Positions 60,764-64,000 of a stretch of 64,000 nt of DNA are shown here, one piece after another (position 1 is the stretch's first letter; each line of letters opens with the position of its first letter). The stretch comes from CBDFHC01 sp965247585 (GTDB taxonomy: Bacteria; Chloroflexota; Dehalococcoidia; Lucifugimonadales; GCA-2712585). The DNA is taken from positions 744,001-808,000 of the forward strand of contig CBDFHC010000004.1 of assembly GCA_965247585.1 (NCBI GenBank), written 5' to 3'. The notes below the pieces were generated by a model, which was not told the DNA's origin, did no database searches, and was given only the letters and a program-made list of their open reading frames with translations. A program made the position numbers and the translations under genes.

Positions 60764-61345
60764 CTAGTCAAAGTTCGTGTCCGTGACCAGGGACTCGGTA
60801 TGCATGCTCCAACTGTAGTAGCCGGGAGCCACCTGGGGCATCGTCTCGACAACTATGTACAAAGTGTCATCGGCGTCACTGGTGTCGCCGGTGGTGGACG
60901 CGGCGGTGAAGACGAAGCTCTTGGCGTCCTCCTGAGCAACGGTGAGCTCACTATCACTAGGGGAAACGCACGCGTCTGCGTTGTCACCGTCACACAGCTC
61001 AGAGCTAAAGCGGAATCCCTCCGGCGACTCGACAAAGAGGCGCTGGGCCTGGCTCACACCGGAGTGGTTCTTCAGCTCCAGCTTGACCACGTGGGTATCG
61101 CCGGGGTAGGTTGCGGCGCTGACCGACATGCTGGTGTCGTCGTTGTATAAGACCGCGTCTAGCAGGTCGTCGTCGCCGGTCACGCTGGTGCCGCTGGTCA
61201 TAGTTACCGGCTCCTGGACCTTGATAGGGTTGTCGCCGGTGATCCCCGCTCCGGTGGCCAGCAGCGTCAAGCCGGTGGCGCTCAGCCCCACGGAAGCCAC
61301 TTTACCCCACATGGGGACCCTGCTAATCATGCCAATCGACCTCAT
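60764..61345 (-). CDS. Exported protein of unknown function (acidic, Thr/Ser-rich)
   Basis: A 193-residue secreted protein. The N-terminus has a basic start and a hydrophobic signal (VASVGLSATGLTLLATGAGI). The mature part is acidic and Thr/Ser/Asp-rich, with two Cys (ELCDGDNADAC) that may pair, and beta-rich strands such as THVVKLELKNHSG and KSFVFTAAST. It looks like a surface or spore-coat-type (camelysin/TasA-like) beta-sandwich, but I cannot assign it. GGAG lies 7 bases before the ATG. Adjacent to the winged-helix gene. Confidence 0.75.
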   Translation of the reverse strand: MRSIGMISRVPMWGKVASVGLSATGLTLLATGAGITGDNPIKVQEPVTMTSGTSVTGDDDLLDAVLYNDDTSMSVSAATYPGDTHVVKLELKNHSGVSQAQRLFVESPEGFRFSSELCDGDNADACVSPSDSELTVAQEDAKSFVFTAASTTGDTSDADDTLYIVVETMPQVAPGYYSWSMHTESLVTDTNFD

Positions 61346-62220
61346 TCGTTTTCTCCTTTTCCCCGTTGCCTATCCTAGTTCCGTTTACCGCTATCGGTTA
61401 GCCTTCGCTTAACGCTATCTGATGTTTGTTCGGAGTTTGTTTTTTCTCTCCATCTTTTTAGCGTGCTGCTCTTGGCTCTTTCCTGCTATCCCTTTGTCCC
61501 GAATTAACCTGATGAATCCAACATAGCATCGCTCCACCCATGACACAATTAGGAGAACTTAACTTCTCTTACATTGTTCTGCAGTTTAGCTCTAGAACTT
61601 GTCTCTATATCTATCCTCCTATTTCCTGCTCATCTTATTGGTGGATAACTCCCTCAATTTCGGCGCACCTATTTGGGGTACATTTCAATGGAGGTGACTA
61701 TCCAGCAGCTAAACCATCTTGGTGTCACCCATCTGGACTTGGCCTTGAAATACGGAGTCCCGGGGCCGGTCACCCCCGAAGCCGGCGGGTCCCAGGCGAT
61801 GGTACGCCACGAAAGACCGGCAACAGTCTTCTAGAAGAGTCCTATAGAACTATCTTCTAACTTTGGAGGTTCCATTGAGATAGTGCAGTTGTGTTCCCCA
61901 AGGCCTCTGATAGACTCAAATTCAAGTAATTGGCAGTGGATGAATGTAGAGACCACTTCGGGTTACTGGCTAGAGGAAACGGGAACGACGGACCAGAAGG
62001 AATAGGAGCAACGGACAAATCACAGTGGTTGAGATAACGGGAAAAGCCGGAAGCTTGGGTTCGGGTGTCGCCAGCTCCCTGACAGGGACTGAATGCGGCA
62101 AGGTCAGCGGTCTTCAACACCGCTCGCAGCCCCGCCTCCATCGCCGGTGTTTCTTAACCGCCGTGCCAGCGGGTCCGCTCTCAGACCTCTAAGCACCACA
62201 AACTTGGCAGGAGGATTAAC
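61346..62220. other. 875-base intergenic region without a supported gene
   Basis: AT-richer than the rest of the window. It has a short frame of 48 codons (61688-61834, starting MEVTIQQLNHLGVTHLDLAL) that could be a small gene but lacks support. It also has a 13-base palindrome TCCCTG-A-CAGGGA (near 62077-62089) and a 6-bp hairpin AGCGGT-CTTCAAC-ACCGCT (62106-62124). No promoter or transposase is clear. It may be a decayed gene or a regulatory region of the flanking genes. Confidence 0.5.
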
Positions 62221-62409
62221 ATGGTTAGGATCAACGGGGAAATGTTATACACGGCCACCGAGGTAGCTGGCATGCTGCGGGTCCACCCGGACACCATCCG
62301 GAACTGGAGCAACCGTGGTCTGCTCAGCCCACAACGGCTGGGCCGGCGGGGCGACCGTCACTACAGCCTTACCGGACTCCAGTCGTTCATCCAGCAGGCG
62401 TCAGCCTAA
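62221..62409 (+). CDS. Small MerR-like/excisionase-type helix-turn-helix protein
   Basis: A 62-residue DNA-binding protein: MLYTATEVAGMLRVHPDTIRNWSNRGLLSPQRLGRRGDRHYSLTGLQSFIQQA. It is a single winged-helix domain of the HTH_17/MerR_1 type. AGGAGG lies 6 bases before the ATG. It stands alone, without the phage integrase that such proteins often accompany. It could regulate nearby genes or be a leftover of a mobile element. Confidence 0.85.
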   Translation: MVRINGEMLYTATEVAGMLRVHPDTIRNWSNRGLLSPQRLGRRGDRHYSLTGLQSFIQQASA

Positions 62410-62424
62410 GCTTGAATGAATAAT

Positions 62425-62452
62425 GGCCCGGCCCGCCGAGGCGGGCCGGGCC
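62425..62452. terminator. GC-rich hairpin after the HTH gene
   Basis: GGCCCGGCCCGCC pairs with GGCGGGCCGGGCC, a 12-13 bp stem with a tight loop, 15 bases after the HTH stop. No U-run follows, so it may act as a block or processing site. A second GC-rich hairpin (CTTCCGG...CCGGAAG) follows within 40 bases. Confidence 0.5.
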
Positions 62453-62577
62453 GGGCCGGGTCATATAGTATCCGTCCTTCCGGCGTCGGTTCGCGCCGAC
62501 GGACCGGAAGCCAGTAAATAAAGGAACCCTGGCAACTATATAAACGTATTATCCCTACCATCTTTCCTCCTGGCATT

Positions 62578-62606
62578 AGGGGCGTGATTCCCGCACGCCT
62601 CTTTTT
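62578..62606 (+). terminator. Intrinsic terminator
   Basis: AGGGGCGTG and CACGCCTCT form a 9-bp stem (one G-U pair) around a 7-base loop, followed by TTTTTGCTTTGCTTTTTT. It lies about 170 bases after the HTH gene and fits a plus-strand transcript ending here. The rest of this 384-base gap shows no gene. Confidence 0.75.
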
Positions 62607-62793
62607 GCTTTGCTTTTTTAGCTTCGTCACCGCTCACAATCTTCCCATGTGGCTTTCTGGACTGGCTCCTTGACAGCCGTTTCGCATGAAAGGACAATCC
62701 GGCCAGAGTAACACCGCCGCGGCGCCGGACCTCCCCACAACCCGCCCTATGCGGACCGGACCCCGGCAATAATCGTACAGAGGTGACCCCCAC

Positions 62794-63909
62794 ATGGACT
62801 CCTACAAGATGATCTCCTCGGATTCGCACGTGGTTGAACCGCCGGACCTCTGGCAGGACCGGATTGATCCGAGGTTCAAGGAACGCGGTCCGCGGGTGGT
62901 CCGGGAGGGCGATGGTGACTACTGGTACGTGGACGGTCTTCGCATCTTCTCCTTCCACACCGGAACAGAAGCGGGCCGGAGATTTGAGGAGCCAGACAAG
63001 CTCACCGCCGTAGGTCTATGGGACGACGTTATTGAAGGCAGCTACGTTCCCTCGGCGTTCATCAAGGACAACGAGCAGGATGGTATAGATGCCTCAATCA
63101 TCTATCCAACGGCGGGACTCGGCCTGTTCACCATGCCGGACAGCGGCCTGTTATCGGCCATGTGCCGGGCCTACAACGACTGGCTAATCGACTTCTGTAG
63201 CGCCTTCCCGCGGCAGCTATTGGGCCAGGCGATGATAAACGTGGACGATGTTCCAGACGCGGTGGCGGAGCTGCGCCGCTGCCGGCAACAGGGCCTGGTG
63301 GGCGCCATGCTTTCCGTCTACCCCGGAGAAGACCAGGCCTACGACTCGCCGGTTTACGAACCTTTCTGGGCAGCTGCCCAAGAGCTGGACATGCCCATCA
63401 GCTTCCACATTGGCACTAACCGGGGCGTCGAAGGCCAGCCCCTGCCTTTTATCCAGGTCAAGCTGTCTAAAGACATAGCCGCCGACTACTGGGTACGGGT
63501 CTCGCTGGCGAACATGATATTCGCCGGCGTTTTCGAGCGGTACCCACACTTGAAGGTCATCAGCGTCGAGCACGACCTATGCTGGGCGCCCATGCTTCTG
63601 GGGCGCATGGACTACACCTACACCCAGCGCCACCGCGGCGTGGCGCTTTCCCGTTTCAAGGACGGTATGATGCCCAGTGATTTCTTCCACCGAAACGTTT
63701 TTCTCAGCTTTCAGGAAGACCCCGTCGGCATCAGAGAGCGGGACCTGATCGGCGTGGACAACCTCATGTGGGGCTCCGACTACCCCCACCAGGAATCGAC
63801 GTTTCCCTACTCCAGGCAAGTGGTGGACCGCGTCTTGGAAGGCGTCCCTGCGGACGAGCGCCGTAAGATCCTTCGAGACACCACGGCGCGTCTTTACAAC
63901 CTGGACTAG
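62794..63909 (+). CDS. Amidohydrolase 2 family protein
   Basis: TIM-barrel metal hydrolase or decarboxylase of 371 residues. It starts KMISSDSHVVEPPDLW (the D-x-H-x-x-E-P segment), has PISFHIGTN in the middle (a metal His), and near the end NLMWGSDYPHQESTFPYSR carrying the conserved Asp and His. These are marks of the amidohydrolase_2 group, which includes aromatic decarboxylases such as ACMSD. GAGGTG lies about 8 bases before the ATG. After the stop only 90 bases remain, with no gene visible. Confidence 0.92.
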   Translation: MDSYKMISSDSHVVEPPDLWQDRIDPRFKERGPRVVREGDGDYWYVDGLRIFSFHTGTEAGRRFEEPDKLTAVGLWDDVIEGSYVPSAFIKDNEQDGIDASIIYPTAGLGLFTMPDSGLLSAMCRAYNDWLIDFCSAFPRQLLGQAMINVDDVPDAVAELRRCRQQGLVGAMLSVYPGEDQAYDSPVYEPFWAAAQELDMPISFHIGTNRGVEGQPLPFIQVKLSKDIAADYWVRVSLANMIFAGVFERYPHLKVISVEHDLCWAPMLLGRMDYTYTQRHRGVALSRFKDGMMPSDFFHRNVFLSFQEDPVGIRERDLIGVDNLMWGSDYPHQESTFPYSRQVVDRVLEGVPADERRKILRDTTARLYNLD

Positions 63910-64000
63910 TACTCAGTCAACTCGGTTTTGGTAATTGTTTAAGAAAACGTCTAAGGTTGCTACCCTTTTTTAGGGGTGTTGACGTAGGAGGGTGGCAGCC

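Noticed and set aside
62060..62130. Possible tRNA-Sec (selC), because AGCGGT-CTTCAAC-ACCGCT looks like an anticodon arm with UCA anticodon
   Set aside because: No D-arm fits upstream, no T-loop (GTTCGA-type) lies at the right distance downstream, and no 8-bp acceptor stem pairs the ends on either strand. The hairpin alone is not enough.
61857..62141. 94-residue open frame on the minus strand
   Set aside because: Sequence is Ser/Pro/Asn-rich without any motif, composition is AT-rich, and it has no ribosome site. It is probably not a gene.
62221..62409. Prophage or integrative element marked by an excisionase-like protein
   Set aside because: No integrase, attachment repeat, tRNA gene or phage gene is nearby, so the HTH protein alone does not support it.

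Overview
This is about 64 kb of GC-rich bacterial chromosome. The gene content suggests a heterotrophic, probably aerobic Chloroflexota of the SAR202/Dehalococcoidia type. That placement is inference: it rests on an HspR-GrpE-DnaK operon, an AtuA-like/DUF4387 pair, many amidohydrolases and FAD-dependent oxidoreductases, an archaeal-type winged-helix regulator, and a 5S rRNA gene separated from any other rRNA. There is no phage, integrase, transposase, CRISPR array or tRNA gene that I can support.

Layout. 1-6.8 kb: a GH114-like lipoprotein, a DUF4387/AtuA pair, RNase HI and a thioredoxin-NHL protein on the minus strand, then a two-subunit CoA-transferase on the plus strand and a tiny zinc-ribbon gene. 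6.8-10 kb: hspR-grpE-dnaK behind a promoter that carries an inverted repeat. 10-15 kb: a histone-deacetylase-like hydrolase, a Mut7-C remnant, an MrfA-like helicase, DUF503 and an RNA-processing-type metallo-beta-lactamase. 15-24.6 kb: EthD, SMP-30, two MFS transporters, an esterase, a class V aminotransferase, a PQQ propeller protein and three tandem DsrE-like genes. 24.6-31.6 kb: a methyltransferase, a nitroreductase, a PD-(D/E)XK nuclease, DUF429, AlaX and two paralogous lipoproteins, one fused to DUF3105. 31.7-42 kb: catabolic genes (aldehyde dehydrogenase, two DAO-family oxidoreductases, SDR, beta-lactamase-like hydrolase, GlcG), QueG and DUF2203. 42-46.8 kb: a complete gcvT-gcvH-gcvPA-gcvPB glycine cleavage operon with a clear promoter. 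47.4-52.8 kb: radA, clpC, a lone 5S rRNA and moaD-moaE. 52.9-60.1 kb: Nudix, D-aminoacylase, Gfo/Idh/MocA, M20 peptidase, amidohydrolase and hemerythrin genes. 60.3-64 kb: a winged-helix regulator beside an exported protein, an AT-richer intergenic stretch, a small HTH protein and an amidohydrolase-2 gene.

The most striking observation is recoded-looking TGA codons. The thioredoxin-NHL gene has an in-frame TGA exactly at the first cysteine of its CxxC active site. A stem-loop follows at the distance expected of a bacterial SECIS element. An MFS transporter gene is also split by a single in-frame TGA, where related transporters have Cys in an F-x-x-C-G segment as I recall them, and a hairpin follows there too. 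TGA is an ordinary stop for many other genes here, so selenocysteine is the leading explanation for the first case and a possible one for the second. No sel genes lie in the window.

Other unusual points: a 134-136 nt non-coding repeat present three times in the same orientation, a lone 5S rRNA with its own promoter, a MoaD that ends GGRM instead of GG, and the paralogous lipoprotein pair.
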